Shown: piece by piece, positions 19,640-28,574 of the stretch
How positions within the stretch are numbered: position 1 is the stretch's first letter
Layout of the letters: every line of letters starts with the position of its first letter
NCBI GenBank assembly: GCA_004799545.1
Contig: SSMU01000011.1
Coordinates: 124,001-188,000 of the forward strand
Reading direction: 5' to 3'
From: Phenylobacterium sp.
GTDB taxonomy: Bacteria; Pseudomonadota; Alphaproteobacteria; Caulobacterales; Caulobacteraceae
Length of the DNA stretch: 64,000 bases
Program-made: the position numbers and the translations under genes
The notes under the pieces: model-generated
What the model saw: the letters and a program-made list of their open reading frames with translations, nothing else
Databases searched by the model: none
Told to the model about the DNA's origin: nothing

Positions 19640-21580
19640 TCAGCTTGCGACCACGACCCGCAGGTTGGGCGCGCTGCCGGGGCGTTCGCCGCGGATCTGG
19701 GCGACCAGCTCGAAGACCGCGCGGCGAACCGCTTCCGGATCGCCGGCCTCGGCCAGGTTCTCCAGGTCCGCCAGGTGGGCGGCGGTGACCCGCAGCGCCG
19801 AGGAGGAGACCACCTCCAGCACCTTGGGGGCGCAGGGCTCGGCTCGCTCTGTCTCGTCCAGCAGGGCCTCGGTCAGCTTTTCGCCGGAGCGCAGGCCGAT
19901 GATCTGGATGTCGATGTCCTTGCCTGACGTGCGGCCGGCCAGCGCGATCATCTGTTGGGCCAGGTCCATGATTCGAACCGGCTCGCCCATCTCCAGGATG
20001 AACAGGCGCGCGGCCGCGCCGGCCTCGCTGTCGGCGCTGGTGGCCGTGGCGTGCAGCACCAGCTGGGCGGCCTCCGGGATGGTCATGAAGAAACGGGCCA
20101 TCTCCGGATGGGTGACCGTCACCGGGCCGCCGCGCTCGATCTGTGACTTGAAGATCGGCACCACCGAGCCCGCCGAGCCCAGCACGTTGCCGAACCGGAC
20201 CGCGGCGAAGCGGGTGCCGTTGGAGGACTGCTGGGCCTGCACCACCGCTTCGGCCAGGCGCTTGGTGGCGCCCATGGCGTTCGATGGATCGACCGCCTTG
20301 TCGGTGGAGATCAGCACCATCTGGGCCGCGCCGCAGCCCTTGGCGGCCTCGGCCACGTTCCAGGTGCCGACGACATTGGTCAGCACGCCTTCGGTCGGGT
20401 GGCGCTCGACCATCTGCACATGCTTCAGCGCCGCGGCGTGGAAGACCAGGTCGGGCTTCTCCTGCTCGAAGACGGCGGTGACACGGTCGGCCTTGCGCAC
20501 GTCGCAGAGCGCGGCGGTGAAGGAGATGTCCGGATAGTGCTCGCCAATCTCCCGCTCGATCTCGAACAGGGCGGTCTCGGAGAAGTCGAGCAGGACCAGG
20601 TGGGCGCAGTTGAAGGCCGCCACCTGGCGGCAGAGCTCGGAGCCGATCGAGCCGCCGGCGCCGGTGACCAGCACGCGGCGGCCGCGGATCAGGGCGCGGA
20701 CCGCGCCGCGGTCGAGCTCGATGGGCTCGCGGGCCAGCAGCTCTTCGATATTGATCTCGCGCATCGGCACGAGGTTCACGCCGTCGTGGTGGGCCAGTTC
20801 GACGATGGAGGGCAGCCGCAGCAGGCGGACGCCGTCGTTCTTCAGCTGGCCGAGTTGGTCGGCGGTCAGGCCCTTCAGGCGCGCCGGCTCCTCAAGGAAC
20901 AGCACAGCCCGGGGATAGCGGTTCCACCGGCGCAGGTCGGCCAGCGCCGCGTCGAGGTTTTCCAGATGGTCGATGATGCAGACCCCGCGGACCTGCTGGC
21001 CCACGTCGCGCACGTCAGTGCCGACGATGCCGACGGGGGTGAAGGTGCGGTCATGGCTGCGCGAGACGTCGCGCAGGTAGGTGTCGGCGAGCGAGGCGGG
21101 GCCGATCAGCAGCAGGGCCGGGGCGCCGGTGACGCGTTCGTTGATGGTCTTCAGCGGCGAGAAGGACTGGAAGACCCGCTCGTGCAGGGCGCGGCGCAGG
21201 ACGCGCACGCCCATGGAGACCATCATCTGGATGACCGGCGCCATGAACAGGGTGGAGCGCGGCAAGCCGCGGGCCCGGTCGAGGACGAACACCCACAGCA
21301 GGAAGACGCCCGCGGTGAGCAGGGCGATCCGGGCCAGCACCAGGGCGTCGGGGATCGAGACGTAGCGCCAAGGCGACAGCTCGCGGCGGAACAGCACGGT
21401 GAAGCCGCCCGCCAGCGCCGCATAGAGCACCACCAACTGGATCAGGGTGAGGGAAGGCAGGTCGCCGAACCCGAAGCTGGTCAGCTTCAGCGGGGCGACG
21501 GCGTAGGCCAGGCAGAACGCGATGGCGGCCAGCACGACGTCGGCCACGATCGTCTGGGCCCGAAAGGCCACCCGCGCCAT
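19640..21580 (-). CDS. nucleoside-diphosphate-sugar 4,6-dehydratase, PglF/CapD family
   Basis: 646 residues from ATG at 21580, with GAGG upstream. The first about 140 residues contain four hydrophobic helices (for example ADVVLAAIAFCLAYAVAPL), a CoA-binding-like domain follows (PALLLIGPASLADTYLRDV), then the SDR domain with VLVTGAGGSIGSELCRQV. The membrane-bound 4,6-dehydratase acts on UDP-GlcNAc-type sugars and starts synthesis of deoxyamino sugars for polysaccharides or glycoproteins. In long members such as PglF and WbpM the catalytic Tyr is replaced by Met; here the segment reads AMGATKRLAE, consistent with that subfamily. Confidence 0.9.
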   Translation of the reverse strand: MARVAFRAQTIVADVVLAAIAFCLAYAVAPLKLTSFGFGDLPSLTLIQLVVLYAALAGGFTVLFRRELSPWRYVSIPDALVLARIALLTAGVFLLWVFVLDRARGLPRSTLFMAPVIQMMVSMGVRVLRRALHERVFQSFSPLKTINERVTGAPALLLIGPASLADTYLRDVSRSHDRTFTPVGIVGTDVRDVGQQVRGVCIIDHLENLDAALADLRRWNRYPRAVLFLEEPARLKGLTADQLGQLKNDGVRLLRLPSIVELAHHDGVNLVPMREINIEELLAREPIELDRGAVRALIRGRRVLVTGAGGSIGSELCRQVAAFNCAHLVLLDFSETALFEIEREIGEHYPDISFTAALCDVRKADRVTAVFEQEKPDLVFHAAALKHVQMVERHPTEGVLTNVVGTWNVAEAAKGCGAAQMVLISTDKAVDPSNAMGATKRLAEAVVQAQQSSNGTRFAAVRFGNVLGSAGSVVPIFKSQIERGGPVTVTHPEMARFFMTIPEAAQLVLHATATSADSEAGAAARLFILEMGEPVRIMDLAQQMIALAGRTSGKDIDIQIIGLRSGEKLTEALLDETERAEPCAPKVLEVVSSSALRVTAAHLADLENLAEAGDPEAVRRAVFELVAQIRGERPGSAPNLRVVVAS

Positions 21581-21823
21581 GGGCCGTACCTCGTTCGCCT
21601 TGCGATTCCCCAAAATAGCCACCGCTGTTTGACCGTCCCGTTGACCGAACAGGTCCCGCGATCGGCGAGGGGCCCGGCCCGCGCGGGGCCTGAAGGCGAC
21701 CGGGCGAGCGTTGCGGGCGACCTTAGGAAGCGGGGCCCCTCTGCGCAACGGAAAACCCCGTTCGATCCGGTGGTTGTGGCCTCAGGATGTCGGGTTTTTC
21801 GCCGCTGCGTCTGGCAGGCGACA

Positions 21824-21857
21824 GTCGGCCCGGCGGGGGAGGAACCACCGGGCCGAC
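21824..21857 (-). terminator. hairpin after the porin gene, possible terminator
   Basis: A perfect 10-base stem GTCGGCCCGG / CCGGGCCGAC with a 14-base loop lies 15 bases past the porin stop on the minus strand. No clear T-run follows, so termination is a guess; mRNA protection is equally possible. Confidence 0.35.
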
Positions 21858-21871
21858 CGGCCCTCACGCGA

Positions 21872-23020
21872 TCAGAACAGGAACCCTGTCTCGACCATGG
21901 CGCGTGATTGGGAGTTCTTGTCGCCGTTGGCGCCGAAGCCCGAGCCCAAGGTGAAGCCGCTGAGCTCGGTGTAGGAGAGCTCGCCACGGATGAAGAAGGT
22001 CTTGAACTGCCAGGTCGGCGTCAGGGTGAAGGAATAGGCCTTGCTGTTCGGACCGTAGAGCAGGCTCTGGTCGCCGGAGGAGGAGGTGTACTCCGCCCGG
22101 CCGGCCAGGCTGAACATCGGGGTGAAGTTGTACTTCGCCAGCACCGCGCCGCCCCATTCGGAGCCTGACGCCGGTAGGCCCGCCTTGGTGCTGGCGGGCG
22201 TGTGGCCGTACTGCAGGTAGGGCATCACCTCCCAGTTTCCCTCGGTGTGGGTCCAGATCAGGTTGAAGATGTCGCCGTTGTTCTGCGCCACCGGCGTGGC
22301 GAAGCTCGACTTGTCGGTCTTCTGGAACTGGGCGGAGCCGGCGAAGGCGACGGTGTCCTCCTTGCCGACGGTGTAGGTGATCAGCGTCGAGCCGGTGGTG
22401 TACTTGCCGGAGTAGTAGCCGTCGGTCCACGCCAGCGAGACCGCCCAGGGGCCCTGGGTGAAGTTGGCCTGCACGCCGCGGCTGATCGCCGGCTCCTGGT
22501 TCCAGAGCAGGCCGCGGGCGATGTTCATGTTCTGGAAGGTGAAGGTGTACTCGGCGCCAATCAGGGTCGGCAGGATGCCCGCCTGGATGTTGAAGTTGGC
22601 GTTGGGCACGATCTTGATGAAGGCGTTCGGCACATAGTGGAACGTCTCCTGCGGCAGGTCGCTCGCCTTGACGTACGGGGTGCCGAGCGAGGGCAGGGAA
22701 TAGGCCCCGGCCTGGACGAAGAACTGGAACACCCCATCGCTCTTCTGAATCTCGATCTGGGCGTTCGACAGGTCAACCTGGCTGTCCTTGTCGCCGGGGA
22801 TCGAATTGCTCTGGCTCAGGCCGATGCCGGTGATCTGGCCGGTGATGTAGATCTTCGAGCCGCCGATGGTGATCGCGGCGGGGTCCGGGTTGGCCGAGAG
22901 CGGCGGGGTCATGGCCGGCGTCGACATCGGGTTGGGGTCTGCGTAGGCGGCGGTTGCGCCCGCAAGCCCCAAGGAGGCGGCCGCCACACCGGCGAGCCAC
23001 GTGGTCTTGAGCAAATTCAT
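21872..23020 (-). CDS. outer-membrane beta-barrel porin (BBP2/OmpL-like)
   Basis: 382 residues from ATG at 23020 with GAGGGGA upstream. Signal peptide about residues 1-27 (LAGVAAASLGLAGATAAYA). Alternating aromatic/polar beta strands run to the terminal phenylalanine (VETGFLF), the outer-membrane insertion signal. NIQAGILPTLIGAEYTF and RGLLWNQEPAISRGVQ are typical of the putative beta-barrel porin-2 family. It is probably a passive channel for small solutes. The 200 bases upstream should hold the promoter. The hairpin at 21824-21857 lies just after the stop. Confidence 0.78.
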   Translation of the reverse strand: MNLLKTTWLAGVAAASLGLAGATAAYADPNPMSTPAMTPPLSANPDPAAITIGGSKIYITGQITGIGLSQSNSIPGDKDSQVDLSNAQIEIQKSDGVFQFFVQAGAYSLPSLGTPYVKASDLPQETFHYVPNAFIKIVPNANFNIQAGILPTLIGAEYTFTFQNMNIARGLLWNQEPAISRGVQANFTQGPWAVSLAWTDGYYSGKYTTGSTLITYTVGKEDTVAFAGSAQFQKTDKSSFATPVAQNNGDIFNLIWTHTEGNWEVMPYLQYGHTPASTKAGLPASGSEWGGAVLAKYNFTPMFSLAGRAEYTSSSGDQSLLYGPNSKAYSFTLTPTWQFKTFFIRGELSYTELSGFTLGSGFGANGDKNSQSRAMVETGFLF

Positions 23021-23221
23021 TGTCGTATTCCCCTCGTTCTCCGACCTTTGACCCGGCGAGCCGGGGGCAGTCGTGCGCGGCCATGGTTGCGGCGCCGGTT
23101 GTGCGATCAACGAGAGGGGCCGATCGGCGGAGCCTCTCGTGAAGCCTGCCGGAATTTTGGGCGCAGTCGGATAAGGGCGCCATTCATATGGGCGCCGTTG
23201 GTTGCAAAGGAAACGTAAGGG

Positions 23222-24022
23222 TCAGCGCGCGACGAGGGGGGCGAATCCCAGGTGCGAGCCGGCGTCGACCAGCAAGGTCTCGCCGGTCACATGCCGCGCA
23301 GCGGGCGAGGCCAGGAAGACGGTGGCCGCGGCGATATCCTCCGGCGTGGAGGCGGCCTTCAGCGGGGTGTTGGCCGCCGCATTGGCCCGCACGCGCTCGG
23401 CGCCCGCTTCGCCCAGGCCCTTGCCGAACCAGGGGGTGTCGATGAAGCCCGGGCAGACGGCGTTGACCCGGATCTGGGGCGCCAGGGCGCGGGCGAGCGA
23501 CAGGGTCATGGTGGTGAGCGCCCCCTTGGAGGCGGCGTAGGGCACCGAGGAGCCGATGCCGGTGACGCCTGCGATGGAGGCGGTGTTGACCACGGCGCCG
23601 GCCTGCGGCGCGGCCTCCAGCAGGGTGCGACAGGCGCGCACCATCTGGAAGGCGCCCACCACGTTCACCGAATAGAGCCTCAGGAAGTCGTCGGCCGAGA
23701 CCGCATCCATGTTCCCGTGCGCCGCGAAAGTCGTGGTGCCGGCGTTGTTGAACAGGGCGTCGATGCGGCCGAACGGCTCGGCGGCGGCGGCGATCTTGCG
23801 GCAGTCGGCGTCCTGGGCGACGTCGCCCTGCACCAGCACCGCCTTGGCGCCCAGCGCCTCCACTTGGCGGCCGGTCTCCTCGGCGTCGGCGGCGTTCGAG
23901 GCGTAGTTGATCACCACCGCTGCCGCCCCGCGCGAGGCGGTCTCCACGGCGATCGCCCGGCCCAGGCCGGTGGAGGCCCCGGTCACCACCACCACGAAAC
24001 CCTTGAAGTCGTCCGCCGCCAT
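23222..24022 (-). CDS. short-chain dehydrogenase/reductase
   Basis: 266 residues from ATG at 24022; ten further upstream codons are open but unlike the family. Classical SDR: TGASTGLGRAIAVE at residues 14-27 binds NAD(P), NNAG at about residue 92, Ser in NTASIAG and the catalytic YAASK. PGFIDTPWF follows the active site. It oxidises or reduces an unidentified alcohol/ketone. Its stop is 201 bases from the porin start. It is divergent from queF, with 82 bases between starts. Confidence 0.88.
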   Translation of the reverse strand: MAADDFKGFVVVVTGASTGLGRAIAVETASRGAAAVVINYASNAADAEETGRQVEALGAKAVLVQGDVAQDADCRKIAAAAEPFGRIDALFNNAGTTTFAAHGNMDAVSADDFLRLYSVNVVGAFQMVRACRTLLEAAPQAGAVVNTASIAGVTGIGSSVPYAASKGALTTMTLSLARALAPQIRVNAVCPGFIDTPWFGKGLGEAGAERVRANAAANTPLKAASTPEDIAAATVFLASPAARHVTGETLLVDAGSHLGFAPLVAR

Positions 24023-24104
24023 CTCCGCCTCCCGCCTTCGGTTCTTGCCCACTTCCTAGCGGCCCCGGTTGCGAGGCGGAAGGCTTCGGGTCTAAAGCGC
24101 GCCC

Positions 24105-24560
24105 ATGGACGACACCCACCTGACCCAGCTCGGCCGCGAGGTGCGTGGCTTCGCGAGCCCCGAGGAAGCGGTGCTGGAGCGCGCCGCCAACCCGCAGAAG
24201 GACACGCTCTACCTGGCCCGCTTCACGGTGCCGGAGTTCACCTCCCTGTGCCCGGTCACCGGCCAGCCGGACTTCGCCCACTTGGTGATCGACTATGCGC
24301 CGGACGCCTGGCTGGTGGAGTCCAAGTCGCTGAAACTCTACCTGGCCTCGTTCCGCAACCATGGCGCGTTCCACGAGGACTGCACGGTGGCGATCGGCCG
24401 ACGGATCCTGGAGGTCGCGGCTCCGCGCTGGCTGCGGATCGGCGGATATTGGTTTCCGCGCGGCGGCATCCCGATAGACGTATTCTGGCAAAGCGGGCCG
24501 TCGCCGGAAGGCTTATGGTTGCCCGATCAGGGCGTTCCAGCTTACCGCGGGCGCGGCTAG
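24105..24560 (+). CDS. queF: NADPH-dependent 7-cyano-7-deazaguanine reductase (QueF)
   Basis: 151 residues, the single-domain (YkvM-type) QueF. It reduces the nitrile of preQ0 to the amine preQ1 in queuosine tRNA modification. The catalytic Cys49 lies in [13 protein letters not shown], the substrate-binding glutamate and NADPH motif in [21 protein letters not shown], where the Asp is also catalytic. Length is right for the short form. No other queuosine genes are adjacent. Confidence 0.95.
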   Translation: MDDTHLTQLGREVRGFASPEEAVLERAANPQKDTLYLARFTVPEFTSLCPVTGQPDFAHLVIDYAPDAWLVESKSLKLYLASFRNHGAFHEDCTVAIGRRILEVAAPRWLRIGGYWFPRGGIPIDVFWQSGPSPEGLWLPDQGVPAYRGRG

Positions 24561-24879
24561 GCATTCTCCCTATGTCGTCGACGTTGGCTGCGCAACTGTG
24601 ACAGCCGAATACTTCGCGGCGCGAAGTTGACGGCCCGTATTCGGCCCTTGCGAGTTCCTGACGCCGAGCATCGCTATGCTCGATCATTGCGCCGTGCCGC
24701 ACTCTCCTCTGAGGCGAAAAGGTCCGGCTGCTCGACCCGGCCATCGCTTAGGTGCTTTTCAAACCCCATCAACAGGCATATACCTGTCTTCGCCCAACTC
24801 TCCTCGGGCGTGTCACCTCAGGCCGGACGATGCGGTGCGTCGTCCGGCCGTTGTGTTTTTTGGCCCTGATTCCGCGGCC
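24561..24879 (+). ncRNA. gene-free, strongly structured stretch; candidate small RNA ending in a terminator
   Basis: A 319-base gap between convergent genes with no convincing ORF. It is rich in self-complementary segments: CCGAATAC (24605-24612) with GTATTCGG (24637-24644), enclosing TTCGC/GCGAA; CGAGCAT (24665-24671) with ATGCTCG (24676-24682) around a 4-base loop; ACAGG (24772-24776) with CCTGT (24783-24787). It ends in the plus-strand intrinsic terminator at 24821-24862. A terminator so far from the queF stop suggests a separate transcript, perhaps from about 24650. No known RNA family was recognised. The alternative is a long structured 3' end of queF mRNA. Confidence 0.4.
24821..24862 (+). 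terminator. intrinsic terminator
   Basis: A perfect 10-base stem, GGCCGGACGA (24821-24830) with TCGTCCGGCC (24840-24849), has a 9-base loop and is followed by a T-rich tail GTTGTGTTTTTTG. It is the clearest intrinsic terminator in the window. It serves plus-strand transcription from queF or from the candidate small RNA. Confidence 0.8.
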
Positions 24880-25494
24880 TTAGCCGTTCCAGCGGCTGAC
24901 CAGGGCCGGCAATTGCGGCCGTTCCCGCTCCAGCGGCGGCTCGCGCGGCGTGCCCAGCATCATGAAGGCCGCCACCCGCTCGCCATCCTTCAGCCCCAGC
25001 ACCGCGCCCGCCTCGGCGTCATAGGCGTACCAGTCGGTGATCCAGTTGGCGCCGTAGCCCATGGCCAGGGCCGCATAGAGCAAGGTGGCGCAGACCGCGC
25101 CGGCCGACAGCTCCTGCTCCCAGGCCGGGATCGCGGCGCCGGGCTTCGGCGAGGCGATCACCGCCACGGCCAAGGGCGGGACCTTCAGCTTGCCGAGCTT
25201 GGCGGCGGCCTGGTCGTCGCCGCGAGCGAGCGCCACGGCCTCCAGCCGCGCGGCGAAACGGGCCTTGCCCTCGCCCTCCAGCACCACGAAGCGCCAGGGG
25301 GCGAGCTTGCCGTGGTCAGGGACCCGCGTCGCCAGCCGCAGCAACTGGTCGAGGTCCTCGGGCCCAGGCGCCGGTGCGGTCAGCGTCAGGGCCGAGGCCG
25401 AACGGCGGCGCGCCAGGAACCGCAGCACCTCCGGCGCGGGGTCGAGCGGCAGGGGTTCGCCGAATTCGGGCGGCGGCGGCAGGGCGACGGGCAC
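24880..25494 (-). CDS. nitroreductase family protein (YdjA-like)
   Basis: 204 residues. An FMN-dependent oxidoreductase fold: FLARRRSASALTL near the N-terminus supplies the FMN phosphate arginines, RVPDHGKLAPWRFVVLEG and, towards the C-terminus, AALAMGYGANWITDWYAYD match the short YdjA branch. It probably forms a cytosolic homodimer using NAD(P)H. The physiological substrate is unknown. It is convergent with queF across the structured gap and divergent from the NUDIX gene, with 85 bases between starts. Confidence 0.88.
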   Translation of the reverse strand: MPVALPPPPEFGEPLPLDPAPEVLRFLARRRSASALTLTAPAPGPEDLDQLLRLATRVPDHGKLAPWRFVVLEGEGKARFAARLEAVALARGDDQAAAKLGKLKVPPLAVAVIASPKPGAAIPAWEQELSAGAVCATLLYAALAMGYGANWITDWYAYDAEAGAVLGLKDGERVAAFMMLGTPREPPLERERPQLPALVSRWNG

Positions 25495-25579
25495 GGGCGC
25501 CTCTCAAGATTTCAGGAGACCGACAGGGTGGGCCTGTTTATGGGGGCGCGAACGCCCACCGCAAGGCAAGCCGCCCAGA

Positions 25580-26194
25580 ATGTCCGACAAACCCGCCTGG
25601 CTGCGGCCCCACGGGCGCCCCTGGACCAACGACACCGAGCGCGTGGTGTTCGAGAACCCCTGGATGCGGGTCACCGATCATGCCGCGACCGCGCCCACCG
25701 GCCAGCCGGCGAGCTACGGCGTGGTGCGCTTGAAGAACTATGCGATCGCCGTCCTGCCGCTGCACGCGGACGGCGCGGTCACCCTGGTGGGCCAGAACCG
25801 CTTCCCATTGGGCGACTACAGCTGGGAGATTCCCGAGGGCGGCGGTCCGATCGCGGCGGATCCGCTGGAGAGCGCCAGGCGCGAGTTGGCCGAGGAGACC
25901 GGCCTGGTGGCCGCCGAGTGGCGCGAGGTGCTCCGGCTGCAGCTCTCCAACTCGGTCACCGACGAGCGGGCGATCGGCTACCTGGCGCTGGGCTTGAGCG
26001 AGGCCGCTCATGGCCACCACGCCGACGACACCGAGGAGATCGCCATCGCCCGGGTCCCGTTCCGCGAGGCGCTTGACGCCGCCCTGGCCGGACATTTGCA
26101 GGACGCCTTGACGGTGGCGATGTTGCTTCGGGGCTACCATATGGCCCGGGAAGGGTCGTTGCCGGACGCGCTCGCGCGCGGCATGCTAGGATGA
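25580..26194 (+). CDS. NUDIX hydrolase, ADP-ribose pyrophosphatase-like
   Basis: 204 residues from ATG at 25580. The Nudix box reads EGGGPIAADPLESARRELAEETGLV, at about residues 90-114, with the three-residue-longer first loop typical of ADP-sugar pyrophosphatases; REL-EE supplies the metal ligands. The N-terminus FENPWMRVTDHA is also of this group. It probably hydrolyses ADP-ribose or another nucleotide sugar. The cysE gene follows after 29 bases with its own ribosome site, so the two may share a transcript. Confidence 0.88.
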   Translation: MSDKPAWLRPHGRPWTNDTERVVFENPWMRVTDHAATAPTGQPASYGVVRLKNYAIAVLPLHADGAVTLVGQNRFPLGDYSWEIPEGGGPIAADPLESARRELAEETGLVAAEWREVLRLQLSNSVTDERAIGYLALGLSEAAHGHHADDTEEIAIARVPFREALDAALAGHLQDALTVAMLLRGYHMAREGSLPDALARGMLG

Positions 26195-26223
26195 GGGAGG
26201 GCCCGATGGGCCGGGAGGAACCG

Positions 26224-27054
26224 ATGAGCCAGCGGCTTGAGATCGTCGATCCCGCCACCGCGCCGCCGGTGTGGGCCGCGCTGCGCAACGAGGCGGCGGC
26301 CGCCGCGAAGCACGAGTCCGCGCTGGCCAGCCTGCTCGCCGCGGTGGTGCTGAACCACGACAACCTCGGCGATGCGCTCTCCTACCAACTCGCCCGCAAG
26401 CTCGGCGACCAGGAGCTGCGCGGCATGACCCTGCGCGACATCTGCGAGGAGGCCTACGAGAGCGCTCCGGAGCTGGTGGATATCGCCGGCGACGACCTGA
26501 AGGCGGTGTTCGAGCGCGACCCGGCCTGCAAGGGCTACGTCCAGCCGTTCCTGTTCTTCAAGGGCTTCCAGGCCCTGCAGACCCAGCGCTTGGCCCATTG
26601 GCTGTGGGGCCAGGGCCGCGAGACCATGGCCTTCTACCTGCAGAGCCGCATGAGCGAGATCTTCCAGGTGGATATCCACCCGGCCACCCGCATCGGCCGC
26701 GGCGTGTTCGTCGACCACGGCACCGGCATCGTCATCGGCGAGACCGCGGTGATCGGCGACGACGTCTCCATGCTGCAGGGCGTGACGCTGGGCGGCACGG
26801 GCGCCGAGCGCGGCGATCGCCACCCGAAGATCGGCAAGGGCGTCCTGCTGGGGGCCGGGGCCAAGGTGCTGGGCAATATCGAGATCGGCGACTACGCCAA
26901 GGTCGCCTCCGGCTCGGTGGTCCTGAAGCCGGTGCCAGCCGGCTGCACCGCCGCCGGGGTGCCGGCGCGCCTGGTCAACTGCCCGACCTGCGACGAGCCG
27001 GCGAGGAGCATGGACCACACCCTGGCCGAGGCCGTGTACGACTACGTGATCTGA
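26224..27054 (+). CDS. cysE: serine O-acetyltransferase
   Basis: 276 residues from ATG at 26224, with GGGAGG upstream; eleven open codons before it are ignored. It transfers acetyl from acetyl-CoA to L-serine, the first step of cysteine synthesis. An N-terminal helical domain (LASLLAAVVLNHDNLGDALSYQLA) precedes the left-handed beta helix made of hexapeptide repeats. DIHPATRIGRGVFVDHGTG and VIGETAVIGDDVSMLQGVTLGGT contain the catalytic His-Asp pair. The CysK-binding C-terminal isoleucine is present (YDYVI). Confidence 0.95.
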   Translation: MSQRLEIVDPATAPPVWAALRNEAAAAAKHESALASLLAAVVLNHDNLGDALSYQLARKLGDQELRGMTLRDICEEAYESAPELVDIAGDDLKAVFERDPACKGYVQPFLFFKGFQALQTQRLAHWLWGQGRETMAFYLQSRMSEIFQVDIHPATRIGRGVFVDHGTGIVIGETAVIGDDVSMLQGVTLGGTGAERGDRHPKIGKGVLLGAGAKVLGNIEIGDYAKVASGSVVLKPVPAGCTAAGVPARLVNCPTCDEPARSMDHTLAEAVYDYVI

Positions 27055-27114
27055 GGTTTCCGCCAGCCTCGTGAACGGCTAGGTTCCGCGCCGGCGAACC
27101 AAGGAGCGTTGGGC

Positions 27115-27321
27115 GTGGACGAAAAAGACATCCGCAAACTGGAGGGCCACCTGCGCGGGACCTTCGCGAACGCGCGGATCACCCTGCGCCCCCGGCCCAA
27201 GCAGAAGGATTCCGCCGAGGTCTATGTCGGCGAGGAGTTCGTGGGCGTGGTGTTCCAGGACGAGGACGACGACGGCTCGTTCATGTTCGAGATGGCCATC
27301 CTCGCCGAGGACCTGCCCTAG
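27115..27321 (+). CDS. DUF3126 family protein
   Basis: 68 residues from GTG at 27115, eight bases after AAGGAG; a TTG six bases earlier is too close to that site. ARITLRPRPKQKDSAEVYVGEEFVGV and a final SFMFEMAILAEDL match DUF3126, a small alphaproteobacterial family of unknown function. It lies 60 bases after cysE, an arrangement I recall as common in the class, and may be co-transcribed with it. It converges on the lipoprotein gene. Confidence 0.85.
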   Translation: MDEKDIRKLEGHLRGTFANARITLRPRPKQKDSAEVYVGEEFVGVVFQDEDDDGSFMFEMAILAEDLP

Positions 27322-27325
27322 CAGC

Positions 27326-27586
27326 CTATTTCTTGGCCGGCGCGACCGGGGCGACCGCCGTGGTCGTGTTGGTCGGGCCCGAGCCGTCGACCGGCGTGGC
27401 CGCGGCCGTGGCGGCCTGCTGGGCCTGCGACTGCAGCTGGTTGTCGGGGACCTGCGAGGCCGGGGCGTCAGTGGAGACTGTCGCCTTGGAGGTGCCGGTG
27501 TCGGCGGTGGCCGACCGCTTGCTGCATCCGGCGACGCCGATCGCCAGCGCGCACATCAGCCCAAGTCCCAGATAAGCCGCTCTCAT
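27326..27586 (-). CDS. small lipoprotein, function unknown
   Basis: 86 residues. A lipoprotein signal peptide (LGLMCALAIGVAGC, modified Cys at residue 21) is followed by a low-complexity tail rich in Ala, Thr, Pro and Gln, without a recognisable domain. Its ATG overlaps the TGA of the upstream oxygenase gene (ATGA at 27583-27586), so translation is coupled. Confidence 0.6.
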   Translation of the reverse strand: MRAAYLGLGLMCALAIGVAGCSKRSATADTGTSKATVSTDAPASQVPDNQLQSQAQQAATAAATPVDGSGPTNTTTAVAPVAPAKK

Positions 27587-28527
27587 CGCCTGTCCTCGCT
27601 CTTTTGGGGAACAACCTTGAGCGTGGGGGAAAGTTCCCTCCGGGCCGGGACGGGCTTCAGGCCGAGCTCCGCGGCGCGCCGACGCGCGCGGCCTTCGACG
27701 CCATTCTGCAAGGCCCAGCGCAGCACCAGGCCCAGGCCGCGCGCCGCGGCGCGGACAGCGGGACGGCTCACCCGGACGGCGCGGAAACCATGCATCTGCG
27801 TGGCCCAGGCCGGCAGCAGGTCCTGCGCCGCCTGGAAGGTGAGCCGCATGAAGGGGGCGATGGCGGGGCTCGAGGGCTGGCGCAGCAGGGCCTCCGCCAC
27901 CTCGCGCGTGCGGTGGTCATAGCGCAGCTCAGGGCGCACGGCCCGCAGGTAGGCCTCCACCGCCGCCCGGGACTTCGGGACCTCGGTCGCGCCCAGCTTC
28001 TCGGCGATCAGCGCGGTCTCGGCGAAATAGCGGTCCTGCTCGGCCGCCGGGAAGTCCGGGTCGCGGTAACGCAGGTAGGCGGCCAGGAAGGAGCTCACCT
28101 CGGCCACATGGATCCAGGTGAGCAGCTCGGGATCGTTGGCGGAATAGGGCGTGCCGTCCGGCAGGGTCCCGTGCACCTTGTCGTGGATCGCCTGCACGTG
28201 GGCGATCAGCGCCACGGCCTCGTCCGCCGAGCCATAGGTGGTGCCGGCGATGAAGCGGGCGGTGCGACGCAGCCGCCCGGTCATGTCGTGCCGGAAGTCG
28301 GAGTGGTCCCAGACCCCGGCCAGGGCCCGCGGATGCAGCATCTGCATCAAGAGCGCCGCCGTGCCGCCGATCAGCATGGCGGTGAAGTCGCCGTGCACGC
28401 GCCACGAGGCGGAGTCCGGCCCGAACAAGCCGGCGTCGGCGGTGCTCTCCAAGAACGGCGTGTCGCCGGCCCGCCGGCCGACGAGCCGAACCACCTGGCC
28501 TGCAATGGCGTCGCGGAGCGGGGGCAT
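27583..28527 (-). CDS. MpaB/rubber-oxygenase-like protein (DUF2236)
   Basis: 314 residues. The haem-dependent oxygenase-like MpaB fold is recognised by SWRVHGDFTAMLIGGTAALLMQMLHPRALAGVWDHSDF, RRTARFIAGTTYGSADEA, the conserved HDKVHGTLPDGTPYSANDPELLTWIHVAEV region and WATQMHGFRAVRV-type C-terminus. Histidines in these segments are the expected haem ligands. Relatives include latex-clearing protein and MpaB, but the substrate here is unknown. It is translationally coupled to the small lipoprotein. Confidence 0.85.
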   Translation of the reverse strand: MPPLRDAIAGQVVRLVGRRAGDTPFLESTADAGLFGPDSASWRVHGDFTAMLIGGTAALLMQMLHPRALAGVWDHSDFRHDMTGRLRRTARFIAGTTYGSADEAVALIAHVQAIHDKVHGTLPDGTPYSANDPELLTWIHVAEVSSFLAAYLRYRDPDFPAAEQDRYFAETALIAEKLGATEVPKSRAAVEAYLRAVRPELRYDHRTREVAEALLRQPSSPAIAPFMRLTFQAAQDLLPAWATQMHGFRAVRVSRPAVRAAARGLGLVLRWALQNGVEGRARRRAAELGLKPVPARRELSPTLKVVPQKSEDRR

Positions 28528-28574
28528 GGGAGGACTGGAGGTAGGACGAAAGCGGTTCGGGCGCCAGCATCGCC

